In this document: positions 55,811 through 64,000 of the stretch, piece after piece
How the letters are laid out: every line of letters starts with the position of its first letter
How positions within the stretch are numbered: position 1 is the first letter of the stretch
NCBI GenBank assembly: GCA_963667875.2
Contig: CAXXGC010000006.1
Location: 186,001 to 250,000, forward strand
Length of the DNA: 64,000 nt
Reading direction: 5' to 3'
Source of the DNA: JAEXOD01 sp963667875
GTDB taxonomy: Bacteria; Bacteroidota; Ignavibacteria; Ignavibacteriales; Melioribacteraceae
Made by a program: the position numbers and the translations under genes
The notes under the pieces: generated by a model
Told to the model about the DNA's origin: nothing
The model's database searches: none
The model's input: only the letters and a program-made list of their open reading frames with translations

Positions 55811-57361
55811 ATGAAAAATTTACCTATTGGCATACAAACATTTTCTGAAATTATAAATGAAAATTATTTATATGTAGATAAAACAGAAGTAATTGAACGA
55901 TTAATAACTAGCGGGAAATATTATTTTTTATCCCGTCCACGCCGATTTGGCAAATCGTTATTAATTTCAACTTTAAAAGAAATTTTTAGCGGTAATAAGG
56001 AGCTATTTAAGGGTTTATATATTTACGACAAAATCAAGTGGGATAAATATCCGGTAATACATATTAGTTTTTCGTCAATAACCTATTCAAGTACAGCCGA
56101 CGGTTTTCGTTCCAAAATTGTTGATTATTTATATACAATTGCTAAATTTTATAATGTAACACTTACTACAAATTCAATTAGGGAAACTTTTACTGAATTA
56201 TTAGTTAATCTTAATAAAATTAACAGAGTTGTAATATTAATTGATGAATATGACAAACCAATTATAGATTATATAACAAATTTGGGAAAGGCTCAAGAAA
56301 ACAGAGATGTATTGCGCGATTTTTACGGTTCAATTAAAGATAACGACCAATACATAAAATTTTGTTTTTTAACAGGTGTTTCCAAATTTAGCAAGGTTTC
56401 TGTGTTTTCAGGTTTAAATAATTTGTTAGACATTACTTTAGATGCAGAATACTCAACAATTTGTGGTATAACACAAACTGAACTTGAAGAGTATTTTTCT
56501 GATCGGATTACAAATTTTGCATCAATAGAAAATATTAGTATTCCTGATTCCAAATTGTTGATAAAAACATGGTATAACGGATATAGTTGGGATGGAAAAA
56601 CAACTGTTTATAATCCTTTTTCATTACTTGTTTTTTTCAAAATGAACACATTGGATAATTATTGGTTTAGTACCGGAACACCAACCTTTTTAATTGATAA
56701 ATTCAAAGAAAGTAAATATAAAATTGAAGAAATTAAGAATTTTACTGTCAATAGTCTCTTTTTTGATTCATATAATACTGAAATAAAAGATTATAGGCCT
56801 TTGTTATTTCAAACCGGTTATTTAACAATTAAAAAATATGATAGAGCAAATAATGAATACACACTCGGATACCCCAATAAAGAAGTAAAGGATGCTTTTT
56901 TGTCTCATATTGCCTCTACATTTATTGAAAAGGAACCAAGCGATATTGGTTACCTTAACAACAAGTTACGAACATATTTACTAAACAATGACCTTGAAAA
57001 ATTTTTTATTACATTAAAAAGTTTAATTGCAAGCATCCCCTATCAATTACATATTCCAAAAGAGGCATATTACCACTCTTTATTTTATTTAATAATGGAG
57101 TTAGTTGGCATTAAAATGGATTTAGAAGTTAGCACTTCGCAGGGTCGTATTGATGGCGTAATAGAATTTGAAGAAAATATCTATATTATAGAATTTAAGT
57201 ATTTAGCAGATGATAAAAATGTAGATGATTTATTAGATACGGCAATTAACCAAATAACAACAAATAAATATTTTGAACCGTATTTAAATAATAACAAACC
57301 GGTTAAATATTTAGCAATTGTGTTAAATAGAGATATTGTTGAATATAAATTGGAAGAATAA
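55811..57361 (+). CDS. AAA-ATPase-like / PD-(D/E)XK nuclease domain protein (tandem copy 1)
   Basis: 516 aa. It starts MKNLPIGIQTFSEIINENYL, with YVDKTEVI and RPRRFGKSLLISTLKEIF (Walker-A-like loop near residues 39-48), and IDEYDKPI (Walker B-like) near 147-154: the AAA-ATPase_like (PF09820) family. The C-terminal ~100 residues (GRIDGVIEFEENIYIIEFKYL) match the PDDEXK_9 (PF08011) nuclease-like region with D, E and K of the motif. These genes are often multi-copy in Bacteroidota, and their function is not established. GGAA lies 6 bases before the ATG in a leader shared with copy 2. Confidence 0.88.
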   Translation: MKNLPIGIQTFSEIINENYLYVDKTEVIERLITSGKYYFLSRPRRFGKSLLISTLKEIFSGNKELFKGLYIYDKIKWDKYPVIHISFSSITYSSTADGFRSKIVDYLYTIAKFYNVTLTTNSIRETFTELLVNLNKINRVVILIDEYDKPIIDYITNLGKAQENRDVLRDFYGSIKDNDQYIKFCFLTGVSKFSKVSVFSGLNNLLDITLDAEYSTICGITQTELEEYFSDRITNFASIENISIPDSKLLIKTWYNGYSWDGKTTVYNPFSLLVFFKMNTLDNYWFSTGTPTFLIDKFKESKYKIEEIKNFTVNSLFFDSYNTEIKDYRPLLFQTGYLTIKKYDRANNEYTLGYPNKEVKDAFLSHIASTFIEKEPSDIGYLNNKLRTYLLNNDLEKFFITLKSLIASIPYQLHIPKEAYYHSLFYLIMELVGIKMDLEVSTSQGRIDGVIEFEENIYIIEFKYLADDKNVDDLLDTAINQITTNKYFEPYLNNNKPVKYLAIVLNRDIVEYKLEE

Positions 57362-57387
57362 ACGATTATGAATTATTTGGAACTGCT

Positions 57388-58959
57388 ATGAAAAAATTAC
57401 CTATTGGCATACAAACATTTGAAAAAATAATTTCAGAAGATTTTTTGTATGTTGATAAAACCGAAGTTATTTTTAAATTAATAAGTACAAGCGGTTTTTA
57501 TTTCCTTTCCCGTCCACGCCGATTTGGCAAATCTCTCTTAATTTCTACATTAAAAGAAATATTTATCGGTAACAAAGAGCTTTTTAAGGGTTTATATATT
57601 TACGACAAAATCAAATGGGAGAAATATCCGGTAATTAGATTAGATATGTCTTCTGTTATAACATCCGAAGGAAAAGATAAGTTTAATAAAAGTATTATAA
57701 ACATGCTTAATTTTATCGCTCAAGAGTATAAGGTAACAATATTCAATCCAATTAATTACACAGATGCTTTCAGAAAATTAATCTTTGAATTAAGCAAAAT
57801 TAATAAGGTAGTTATTTTAATTGATGAATATGACAAACCAATTATTGATTATATCTCCAAACCGGAAATATCTAACGAAAATAAGGATTTATTGAGGGAT
57901 TTTTATAGTATTATAAAGTCTTTTGATCAATATATAAAATTTTGTTTTTTAACAGGTGTTTCAAAATTTAGCAAGGTTTCAGTATTTTCCGGTTTAAATA
58001 ATTTGTTAGACATTACTTTAGATGCAGAATACTCAACAATTTGTGGTATAACACAAACTGAACTTGAAGAGTATTTTTCTGATCGGATTACAAATTTTGC
58101 ATCAATAGAAAATATTAGTATTCCTGATTCCAAATTGTTGATAAAAACATGGTATAACGGTTATAGCTGGGATGGAAAAACCACTGTTTATAATCCTTTT
58201 TCATTACTTGTTTTTTTCAAAATGAACACATTGGATAATTATTGGTTTAGTACCGGAACACCAACCTTTTTAATTGATAAATTCAAAGAAAGTAAATATA
58301 AAATTGAAGAAATTAAGAATTTTACTGTCAATAGTCTCTTTTTTGATTCATATAATACTGAAATAAAAGATTATAGGCCTTTGTTATTTCAAACCGGTTA
58401 TTTAACAATTAAAAAATATGATAGAGCAAATAATGAATACACACTCGGATACCCCAATAAAGAAGTAAAGGATGCTTTTTTATCTCATATTGCTTCAACA
58501 TTTATAGAGAAGGAACCAAGCGATATTGGTTACCTTAACAACAAGTTACGAACATATTTACTAAACAATGACCTTGAAAAATTTTTTATTACATTAAAAA
58601 GTTTAATTGCAAGTATCCCCTATCAATTACATATTCCAAAAGAGGCATATTATCACTCTTTATTTTATTTAATAATGGAGTTAGTTGGCATTAAAATGGA
58701 TTTAGAAGTTAGCACTTCTCAGGGTCGTATTGACGGTGTAATTGAATTTGAAAACAATATATATATTATTGAATTTAAGTATTTAGCAGATGATAAAAAC
58801 GCTGCTGATTTGTTAGATTCTGCAATTAACCAAATAAAAACAAACAAATATTTTGAACCATACCTAAACAAAAACAAACCAATTAAATATTTAGCAATAG
58901 TTTTAAACAAAGAAACAGTACAATACAAAATAATTATGAATGATGAAGAACAATTGTGA
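57388..58959 (+). CDS. AAA-ATPase-like / PD-(D/E)XK nuclease domain protein (tandem copy 2)
   Basis: 523 aa, 26 bases after copy 1, same domain order. Residues ~185-465 are almost identical to copy 1 even at the DNA level, while residues ~85-180 differ strongly (for example DMSSVITSEGKDKFNKSI against SFSSITYSSTADGFRSKI). The P-loop (RPRRFGKSLL), the IDEYDKPI motif and the C-terminal GRIDGVIEFENNIYIIEFKY are intact. The stop codon falls inside the inverted end of repeat copy C (CAATTGTGA), so the repeat may have supplied or altered the C-terminus. Confidence 0.88.
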   Translation: MKKLPIGIQTFEKIISEDFLYVDKTEVIFKLISTSGFYFLSRPRRFGKSLLISTLKEIFIGNKELFKGLYIYDKIKWEKYPVIRLDMSSVITSEGKDKFNKSIINMLNFIAQEYKVTIFNPINYTDAFRKLIFELSKINKVVILIDEYDKPIIDYISKPEISNENKDLLRDFYSIIKSFDQYIKFCFLTGVSKFSKVSVFSGLNNLLDITLDAEYSTICGITQTELEEYFSDRITNFASIENISIPDSKLLIKTWYNGYSWDGKTTVYNPFSLLVFFKMNTLDNYWFSTGTPTFLIDKFKESKYKIEEIKNFTVNSLFFDSYNTEIKDYRPLLFQTGYLTIKKYDRANNEYTLGYPNKEVKDAFLSHIASTFIEKEPSDIGYLNNKLRTYLLNNDLEKFFITLKSLIASIPYQLHIPKEAYYHSLFYLIMELVGIKMDLEVSTSQGRIDGVIEFENNIYIIEFKYLADDKNAADLLDSAINQIKTNKYFEPYLNKNKPIKYLAIVLNKETVQYKIIMNDEEQL

Positions 58960-59430
58960 ATTGTCAATTATTAATTATGAATTAAAACCATTAAACAAAT
59001 GATTTTTTGATTTATTTGTTTTTTTTTATTTATTCCCATCCCTAAAGGAATGGGCTATTCAAAGAACATTCTAATTCTGCTAAAATTGTTAATTTATTTT
59101 ACAAGAACATTTATTTTACTATTTGTATTCTTTATATTTTTCTTATCTATTTATAAACTCTTTGATCCAACTATTTGCAAATCAATAATTCCTTTTGTTT
59201 AACCCATCCATTTATGGATGGGCAACAAAATCATATTGAAACACCATCAATGGATGAAATAATAAATGGCTGGGCTAATCGAACAAAATCGTTACATTTG
59301 CATAACATGATAAAAGATTTTATAAGAACATTTTCTGCATGTTATCTTTCGCAAAATATTCCATTTATTCATTAATTGCATTTTATCATTCATGTTTTAA
59401 TTCATAATTAATAATTCACAATTCATAATT
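58952..59430 (+). repeat. ~480-bp MITE-like repeat, copy C, with inverted ends
   Basis: Left end from 58952 (AATTGTGAATTGTCAATT then ATTAATTATGAATTAAAA) and right end 59395-59430 (TTTTAATTCATAATTAAT then AATTCACAATTCATAATT) are imperfect reverse complements. The interior holds CCCATCCCTAAAGGAATGGG (59035-59054), CCCATCCATTTATGGATGGG (about 59203-59222) and GGGCTAATCGAACAAAATCG. It also covers the gene-free stretch 58960-59430; nothing else is seen there. Confidence 0.8.
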
Positions 59431-59452
59431 ATTTAAAGTTTAGGTCAAATGA

Positions 59453-59498
59453 CCATAGGAGATTATATTTGAAACTAAAAAAAGAGGTACTCCTATGG
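59453..59498 (+). promoter_or_regulatory. inverted repeat spanning the start codon of the first DUF1670-like gene
   Basis: CCATAGGAG (59453-59461) and CTCCTATGG (59490-59498) are perfect 9-base complements. The right arm includes the ATG at 59495-59497, and the ribosome-binding site AAGAGGT lies in the loop next to it. An RNA hairpin here would hide the start codon; a protein-binding site is also possible. Confidence 0.6.
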
Positions 59499-60328
59499 AA
59501 AAAATTAACGATCCGGATTCTTATGGCATAAAACGCCTTGAATCTAAGAATGCTAAAAATGCAATTGTCCAAAAAATCTCTCAAGATTTTAATCTTACTC
59601 CTATTATTGCTGAAGCTTTTTACAAACAAGTTTCTTTTTATTTCCAAGAACATTCCAACATAACTCTTTCAAGCGGTGAAGTTTCTTATGAAGCTGTTTC
59701 TGCTGCTGAACCGGCAGGCAAACATATCAGATTAACCTGTAAAGTTACTATTAAGCTTAGACTTATTGATATTAATTCTGATTTTGATGTTCTTGCCAAT
59801 TATGGTCTGGCCGGACTTAGACAACATCGAATTGAACGTCTCACCAGACAAGCCTATGATCAAAATGCTTTACTTTCTTACGAAGATTTAGCTATTGTTC
59901 TTACTACTTCTCCTGCTACTGTTAAAAGAGATATTCTATGTCTCCGAAATCAAGGTAAATTTATTATGACTCGGGGTGCTAAACTTGATATGGGGCCAGG
60001 ACTTTCTCATAAAACCATTATTCTTGAACTCAATTTTAAGGGTTACACATTTACTGATATTGAACTTAAAACTAATCATTCTGAAACATCTGTTAAAAGA
60101 TACCTCGCTGATTTTGTTCAAGTTGCTATTCTCTATAACCAAAAATTCTCTACACAACAAATTAGACGAATTTCTCAAAAATCCGAACGTCTCGTTAGAG
60201 AGTATTGCCAGATTTATGATACTTATTATAATCTCAATACTCAACGTTTAATGGATATCATTTCTCCTCAACCTGCCGATTCCAATGCTAAAAAAAAAAT
60301 CATCACCTCATGCTGGCAGAGGAGGTAA
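59495..60328 (+). CDS. DUF1670-like multi-HTH protein, first of a pair
   Basis: 277 aa. The order of segments (AEPAGKHIRLTCKVTIKL, LRQHRIERLTRQAYDQNALLS, TVKRDILCLRNQGKFIMTRG, then MGPGLSHKTIILEL) fits the uncharacterised family I recall as DUF1670; a Pfam check is needed. Three helix-turn-helix-like stretches are visible: ~128-155 (SYEDLAIVLTTSPATVKRDI), ~185-205 (TFTDIELKTNHSETSVKRYL) and ~220-240 (QIRRISQKSERLVREYCQ). Charged C-terminal tail. No signal peptide or known catalytic motif. AAGAGGT ribosome-binding site. Codons such as CTT and TCT dominate, unlike surrounding genes. Confidence 0.75.
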   Translation: MEKINDPDSYGIKRLESKNAKNAIVQKISQDFNLTPIIAEAFYKQVSFYFQEHSNITLSSGEVSYEAVSAAEPAGKHIRLTCKVTIKLRLIDINSDFDVLANYGLAGLRQHRIERLTRQAYDQNALLSYEDLAIVLTTSPATVKRDILCLRNQGKFIMTRGAKLDMGPGLSHKTIILELNFKGYTFTDIELKTNHSETSVKRYLADFVQVAILYNQKFSTQQIRRISQKSERLVREYCQIYDTYYNLNTQRLMDIISPQPADSNAKKKIITSCWQRR

Positions 60329-60333
60329 AACTG

Positions 60334-61146
60334 ATGAGTAAACCTTTAACAAAAGAACAAACTCAACTTAAAAAGTTTAGACGTCTTAAGGATAAATCTC
60401 TTGAACAAATTCTCCTTTATCGTTTTCTTAATCAATATGGTTACGATAGAGGTCAAATTACTGCTACCGCTATTATTCAAGATATACTTACCATTATTGA
60501 TGATTTTTTCCTTGTCTCTTCTATCGATAATGATCTTCATCATGTCAACTATGGGCAACTTGTTTGGATGGCTGTCCCTGTTGATGAATTTCCTCAACGT
60601 TCTAAATCCATTGCAAATACCAGGCTTAAACCTGTTGTCCTTTCTTTTCTTACCGATCATGATATTGCTCATATCGCTCATGGTTTTGATTCCAAGACTC
60701 TTCGCAAAAACAGACTTAAACGCTGGACTGAGGAAGCTTTCGACCAAGGAGCATTACTTACTCAGCTTGATCTTGCTGCTTTGCTTGGTGTCTGTGATGC
60801 TGTTGTAAGTACTTATGTTCAGGAAATCCAAGCAGATGGACATCTGCTTCCTACTCGGGGCAATATTCATGACCTTTCTGGTGCCATTACTCATAAGCGA
60901 GAAATTATCACCCTTTATTTGCAAGGTTACCTTACTCCTGAAATTGCTTTGAAAACTAATCACTCCAAAGAAGCTGTTGATCGGTATATCAAAGATTATC
61001 ACAGAGTTGAATTGCTCTGGCAGCACAATATTACCGATCTTGATAAAATTGCTGAACTTTCTAGACTTTCTAAAAGAGTTGTTTTGCAATATATTGATCT
61101 TTTGCCTGCTAAATTTAAAAACAGCTTGTCAAAGAACGATTCTTAA
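60334..61146 (+). CDS. DUF1670-like multi-HTH protein, second of a pair
   Basis: 270 aa from the ATG at 60334 (MSKPLTKEQTQLKKF). GAGGAGG ends 8 bases before it and it starts 5 bases after the first gene's stop; the ATG at 60310 would overlap. Homologous to its neighbour over most of its length, with the same landmarks: RLKPVVLSFLT, KRWTEEAFDQGALLTQLDLAALLGV (HTH), LPTRGNIHDLSGAITHKREI, PEIALKTNHSKEAVDRYIKDY (HTH) and AELSRLSKRVVLQYIDLL. Sequence identity to the first protein is low to moderate, so the pair is old and both members are probably required, perhaps as a heterodimer (inference). Confidence 0.75.
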   Translation: MSKPLTKEQTQLKKFRRLKDKSLEQILLYRFLNQYGYDRGQITATAIIQDILTIIDDFFLVSSIDNDLHHVNYGQLVWMAVPVDEFPQRSKSIANTRLKPVVLSFLTDHDIAHIAHGFDSKTLRKNRLKRWTEEAFDQGALLTQLDLAALLGVCDAVVSTYVQEIQADGHLLPTRGNIHDLSGAITHKREIITLYLQGYLTPEIALKTNHSKEAVDRYIKDYHRVELLWQHNITDLDKIAELSRLSKRVVLQYIDLLPAKFKNSLSKNDS

Positions 61147-61262
61147 TTGATTTTTTTTATTATTTTTGTTCCTGTTGTTTTTATTTAATTTATCTTTTTT
61201 ACTCTGTTCTTTATTAATTCTTTATATTTTAATAACTTAACTGTTCCTCTGGTCATATGACA

Positions 61263-63548
61263 CTATTTTAAAAGCATCATTTTTTTTATCTGCATAAATT
61301 CACCCGCTGTAATTCTGTAAAAATAAGTTCCGCTTGCCAAATTGCTGCCGTCAAAATCTACAGTATAATTTCCGGCTTCCTGTTGATCATTAACTAAAAT
61401 TTTAACCAACTCGCCAATTATTGAATAAATGCTGATATTTACTTGTGAACTTACAGGAATTGTATAATTAATTTTTGTTACAGGATTAAATGGATTTGGA
61501 TAATTTTGTAATAATTCATATTTATCGGGTGTACCAACAACTACTTCAATAGTATTTAAATATTTATAATTCCCGTCATTATCTATTTGCTTTAATCTAT
61601 ACAGATAATTACCATTAATTGATAATTTGGAATCAGTAAAAGAATAGCTGTTTATTGTGCTGCTATTCCCGTTTCCCTGCACAACACCAATTTTTTCCCA
61701 AATACTATTATTAATATTCCTTTCAATCTCAAAACAATAATTATTTATTTCTGTTGCTGTTTCCCAGGTTAACGATACTGAATTATTAATCAAGTTTCCT
61801 TCAAAACTAATTAATTCAACAGGTAAAGGACCATTAGGATTATAAGCCACATCATCCATATAAATTTCCCAATTTTCGGAATTATTTGGAGCAAAAAACA
61901 TAATTGCATCAAGTGTTGCAGTCGGTCCGTTAATTATTCCATTTCCGTATAAAAAGCTACTCCAACCGCTCCCCTGCAAATTCCATTCGTACAAATGCCA
62001 CTGTCCATCATTAATTACACTGGTTTTTGGGGATAATTCCATTGCCGATCCATCATCCAAAACAACTGCAACTAACGCACTATTTGAAGCGGTTTTTGTT
62101 TTCATCCAAAAGCCAATATATCCATAATTGTGCAATAATAAATTATTTGACGGATTACCTCCGCCTGATAAAAATCGCACCTGCCAATTATCTGACGAGG
62201 AACTATTATCAATTAGTGTAACTTTTAATGAACTCCAGCCATTGTTTGCCATTCCAATATTTCGTGCAGCTGTAGAAGAGTGGGAAATCCCATAATTAGA
62301 TCCGCTGTAATTGGGTGTATTATTAAATACCCCTGTTGAAGTTTCGAAATCCGAAATTATTGAATAACTTAAATTATTAGTTGAAGCGAATGATTTTTTT
62401 AAAGCTCCCCACAAATCGGTATTTGAACCATCGTAACTTAAAGCCCACATACCTGTTCCACCACATCCATATACTTTTAGAGTATCATATTTTTTAGAAA
62501 TACTTATCGAATCCTCGTACCATACCTGATGCCAATCACTTCCGCTTTGGTATCTATACCAAGGCACGTTATATGTTGCATCAAAAAATTTATTTTCTTC
62601 CGGAATACTTGATAAAGTCGTTTTTATCTGGCTAAATGTTTTTGTGGATGCACTTCCTGTTGTAGCTGCCATTTTTGTACTACTTGTTACAGGCCAATCA
62701 TAACCATAATAGCCAAATCCTGTAATAATTTTTGAATATGGTACACCATAAGAATTATAAGCTTTTAGACTTCTTGTAACATGTCTGCTATCAGTACCCG
62801 TTGTTAATGGCGAAACCGGACCTGCAGTTGTACTTCCGCTATAAAAATAATCATAAGCCATTAAAAAATAATAATCAATTACATTTTTGGTATAATTATT
62901 AAAAGCCGTATTATAAATACCGTTCCAATCAACCGCCGGAATACAAACAGTCAATTCCTTTCCGTTTGCTTTAAGAGCAGTACCCAACTCGTAAAGAAAT
63001 AATCTATAATTATCTCTTTGAGCAGCAGCAACAGCTTCAAAATCGATGTTTACTCCATCCGCGTCACGCAAATTTACTTGCACAATAATATTGTTTACCA
63101 AATTTGTTCTATACGCAGCATTTGCCAATACTCGACTGTGATTATCAAACATAATAACACAAAGATGAATTTTAACATTATATAATTTGCAAAAATTAAC
63201 AACTTGTGTGGAAGCCCAATTATGTGTAGTACTAAAACCACCTGTAGTTGTTGTTGTCCCGTCTACTTCAGCACCAAAATAAGCAACATGGGTTAATAAA
63301 CTATAATAATACCCGGCAGCAGTAACATCTGTTACCCAATATGGATGAAATCCATAAACTTTGTGTGAAATTGATAATGTAGAATTATCGTTTTCAAACG
63401 GAGTACTTTTCAATAAACATTGTTCAGTAGAATCGATATTTTTTGAATAATATTCCGATTGTATTTGATGAATTGATTTTTCGTTTTGGGCAAATATTAA
63501 AATATTAGTCAATAACAGAAATAACAAAATTGTACAGGTTTTAGTCAT
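61263..63548 (-). CDS. secreted GH18-family (chitinase/YaaH-like) protein with C-terminal sorting domain
   Basis: 761 aa. Signal peptide residues 1-20 (ending LIFAQ). Residues ~60-385 form a GH18 barrel: VYGFHPYWV at the start, DADGVNIDFEAVAAAQRDNY near 163-182 containing the catalytic Glu of the DGxxxDxE motif (in the NIDFE form known from YaaH/SleL-type enzymes), YYFLMAYDYFYSG, and GGTGMWALSYDG at the end. Residues ~395-570 are a carbohydrate-binding-like jelly roll (WEIYMDDVAYN). The C-terminal part has LLQNYPNPFNPVTKINYTIP to MMLLK, the type IX sorting module. It would cleave N-acetylglucosamine-containing polymers outside the cell. The stop codon abuts the candidate mobile element. Confidence 0.87.
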   Translation of the reverse strand: MTKTCTILLFLLLTNILIFAQNEKSIHQIQSEYYSKNIDSTEQCLLKSTPFENDNSTLSISHKVYGFHPYWVTDVTAAGYYYSLLTHVAYFGAEVDGTTTTTGGFSTTHNWASTQVVNFCKLYNVKIHLCVIMFDNHSRVLANAAYRTNLVNNIIVQVNLRDADGVNIDFEAVAAAQRDNYRLFLYELGTALKANGKELTVCIPAVDWNGIYNTAFNNYTKNVIDYYFLMAYDYFYSGSTTAGPVSPLTTGTDSRHVTRSLKAYNSYGVPYSKIITGFGYYGYDWPVTSSTKMAATTGSASTKTFSQIKTTLSSIPEENKFFDATYNVPWYRYQSGSDWHQVWYEDSISISKKYDTLKVYGCGGTGMWALSYDGSNTDLWGALKKSFASTNNLSYSIISDFETSTGVFNNTPNYSGSNYGISHSSTAARNIGMANNGWSSLKVTLIDNSSSSDNWQVRFLSGGGNPSNNLLLHNYGYIGFWMKTKTASNSALVAVVLDDGSAMELSPKTSVINDGQWHLYEWNLQGSGWSSFLYGNGIINGPTATLDAIMFFAPNNSENWEIYMDDVAYNPNGPLPVELISFEGNLINNSVSLTWETATEINNYCFEIERNINNSIWEKIGVVQGNGNSSTINSYSFTDSKLSINGNYLYRLKQIDNDGNYKYLNTIEVVVGTPDKYELLQNYPNPFNPVTKINYTIPVSSQVNISIYSIIGELVKILVNDQQEAGNYTVDFDGSNLASGTYFYRITAGEFMQIKKMMLLK

Positions 63549-63600
63549 ATTTAGCAGTAATCAATTATTAAAATATTATATTATTAAACGGTTATTTATA

Positions 63601-63639
63601 AAAAACCGCCGTTAATTTTTACATTAACAGCGGTTTTTA
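63601..63639 (-). terminator. intrinsic terminator after the right-edge gene
   Basis: AAAAACCGCCGTTAA and TTAACAGCGGTTTTT arms around a TTTTTACA loop; the T-run faces the minus strand, downstream of the gene ending at 63716. Confidence 0.8.
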
Positions 63640-63715
63640 TTAATTTGAGATTTATGTATTTAGATTAATATTTAATTTTTGTTGACACTTAAACTTTAAC
63701 CTTAAACACTTAAAA

Positions 63716-64000
63716 TTATTTAGTAAGTATCATTTTTTTAACATTAGTAAAATTAGCCGTTTCTAATTTATAGAAATAAATTCCACTGGATAATTGTGAA
63801 GCATTAAATTGAGCTGAATGGAATCCGGCTTCAAAATAACCGTCAATTAAAACAGCAACTTGTTGACCTAAAGTGTTATATACAATAATTTTTGCGTTGC
63901 CGGCATTTGGCATCGTAAATTTAATTGTAGTTGAAGGATTAAACGGATTAGGATAGTTTTGACTTAATTCAAATTGATCAGGATTTCCGACAACTACTTC
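63716..64000 (-). CDS. C-terminal sorting domain of a secreted protein (5' end beyond window)
   Basis: The frame runs without stop to the window edge and has no proper start here. It reads VVVGNPDQFELSQNYPNPF, then NPSTTIKFTMPNAGNAKIIV and ends TNVKKMILTK: the type IX sorting module, highly similar to those at 51615 and 61263. The residues before it (EVVVGNP) match the linker of those proteins, so a large surface or secreted protein similar to them is expected upstream. Confidence 0.85.
   Translation of the reverse strand, partial: EVVVGNPDQFELSQNYPNPFNPSTTIKFTMPNAGNAKIIVYNTLGQQVAVLIDGYFEAGFHSAQFNASQLSSGIYFYKLETANFTNVKKMILTK

Larger units (their letters stand above)
59444..61261 (+). mobile_element. 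candidate two-gene mobile unit with DUF1670-like proteins
   Basis: 17-base imperfect inverted termini: GTCAAATGACCATAGGA at 59444-59460 and, read inward on the minus strand from 61261, GTCATATGACCAGAGGA, matching at 15 of 17 positions. Each terminus contains a GTCAWATGAC palindrome. Inside lie two adjacent related genes with CTT/TCT-biased codons unlike the TTA-rich neighbours. The right terminus touches the stop codon of the GH18 gene. No clear target duplication was found. Mobility is an inference; no DDE or recombinase motif was recognised. Confidence 0.5.

Overview
The window is AT-rich (roughly 30% G+C by eye) and looks like chromosomal DNA of a Bacteroidota/Chlorobiota-group bacterium, most likely an Ignavibacteria member. 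Pointers are several large secreted proteins ending in the NYPNPFNP-type C-terminal sorting module of type IX secretion, an LptD-like outer membrane protein, TTA-rich leucine codon use, and long co-directional gene runs with 1 to 13 base overlaps. I saw no rRNA, tRNA, CRISPR array or phage structural gene.

Layout. Bases 1-353 hold the end of an omega-amidase-like hydrolase. 535-4086 encodes an unusual receptor that joins a two-component-type beta-propeller to a chemotaxis signalling domain. 4146-9989 (minus) carries a TPR protein, a small membrane protein, and an ABC importer whose permease is fused to two substrate-binding domains, preceded by a STAS-domain protein. 10076-18421 (minus) is a housekeeping and envelope run: phosphodiester glycosidase-like protein, beta-lactamase-fold hydrolase, YacP-like NYN protein, LptD-like protein, ROK kinase, LEA-like lipoprotein, Gfo/Idh/MocA oxidoreductase and a small protein. 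19331-24494 (minus) holds two Cache-type chemoreceptors flanking a porin-like protein. 24786-33377 (minus) is a tight 11-gene run with saccharopine dehydrogenase-like protein, Ppx/GppA, GT9, deoxynucleoside kinase, FolK, FolB, EamA transporter, PgeF-like protein and a Cys/Met-type PLP enzyme. A second Cys/Met enzyme follows at 33914-35047. 35198-44669 (plus) has a GH13 amylase, VOC protein, Fic protein, a sorting-signal protein, and two exported M3 peptidases flanking a CBS-less IMPDH/GMP reductase. 

From about 44.6 kb on, the window is accessory in character. An intact IS1634-type insertion sequence (44766-46795) is bracketed by a perfect 180-bp direct duplication. A gene-free stretch dense in short palindromes follows (46976-48826), then an acyl-CoA carboxylase beta subunit with a separate biotin carrier, then AT-rich repeats with inverted ends that surround a 1164-aa secreted protein and a tandem pair of AAA-ATPase/PD-(D/E)XK-like genes. 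At 59444-61261 lies a two-gene unit of DUF1670-like helix-turn-helix proteins, with different codon use and 17-bp imperfect inverted termini. It is the best candidate here for an undescribed mobile element. The window ends with a GH18-type secreted protein and the tail of another sorting-signal protein.

Non-coding structure is notable. A composite of four palindromes is present twice in opposite orientation (18712-18935 and 33580-33811), and a 40-bp block is exactly conserved, inverted, between 19081 and 47381. Family names are from recognition of motifs only; no database search was possible.
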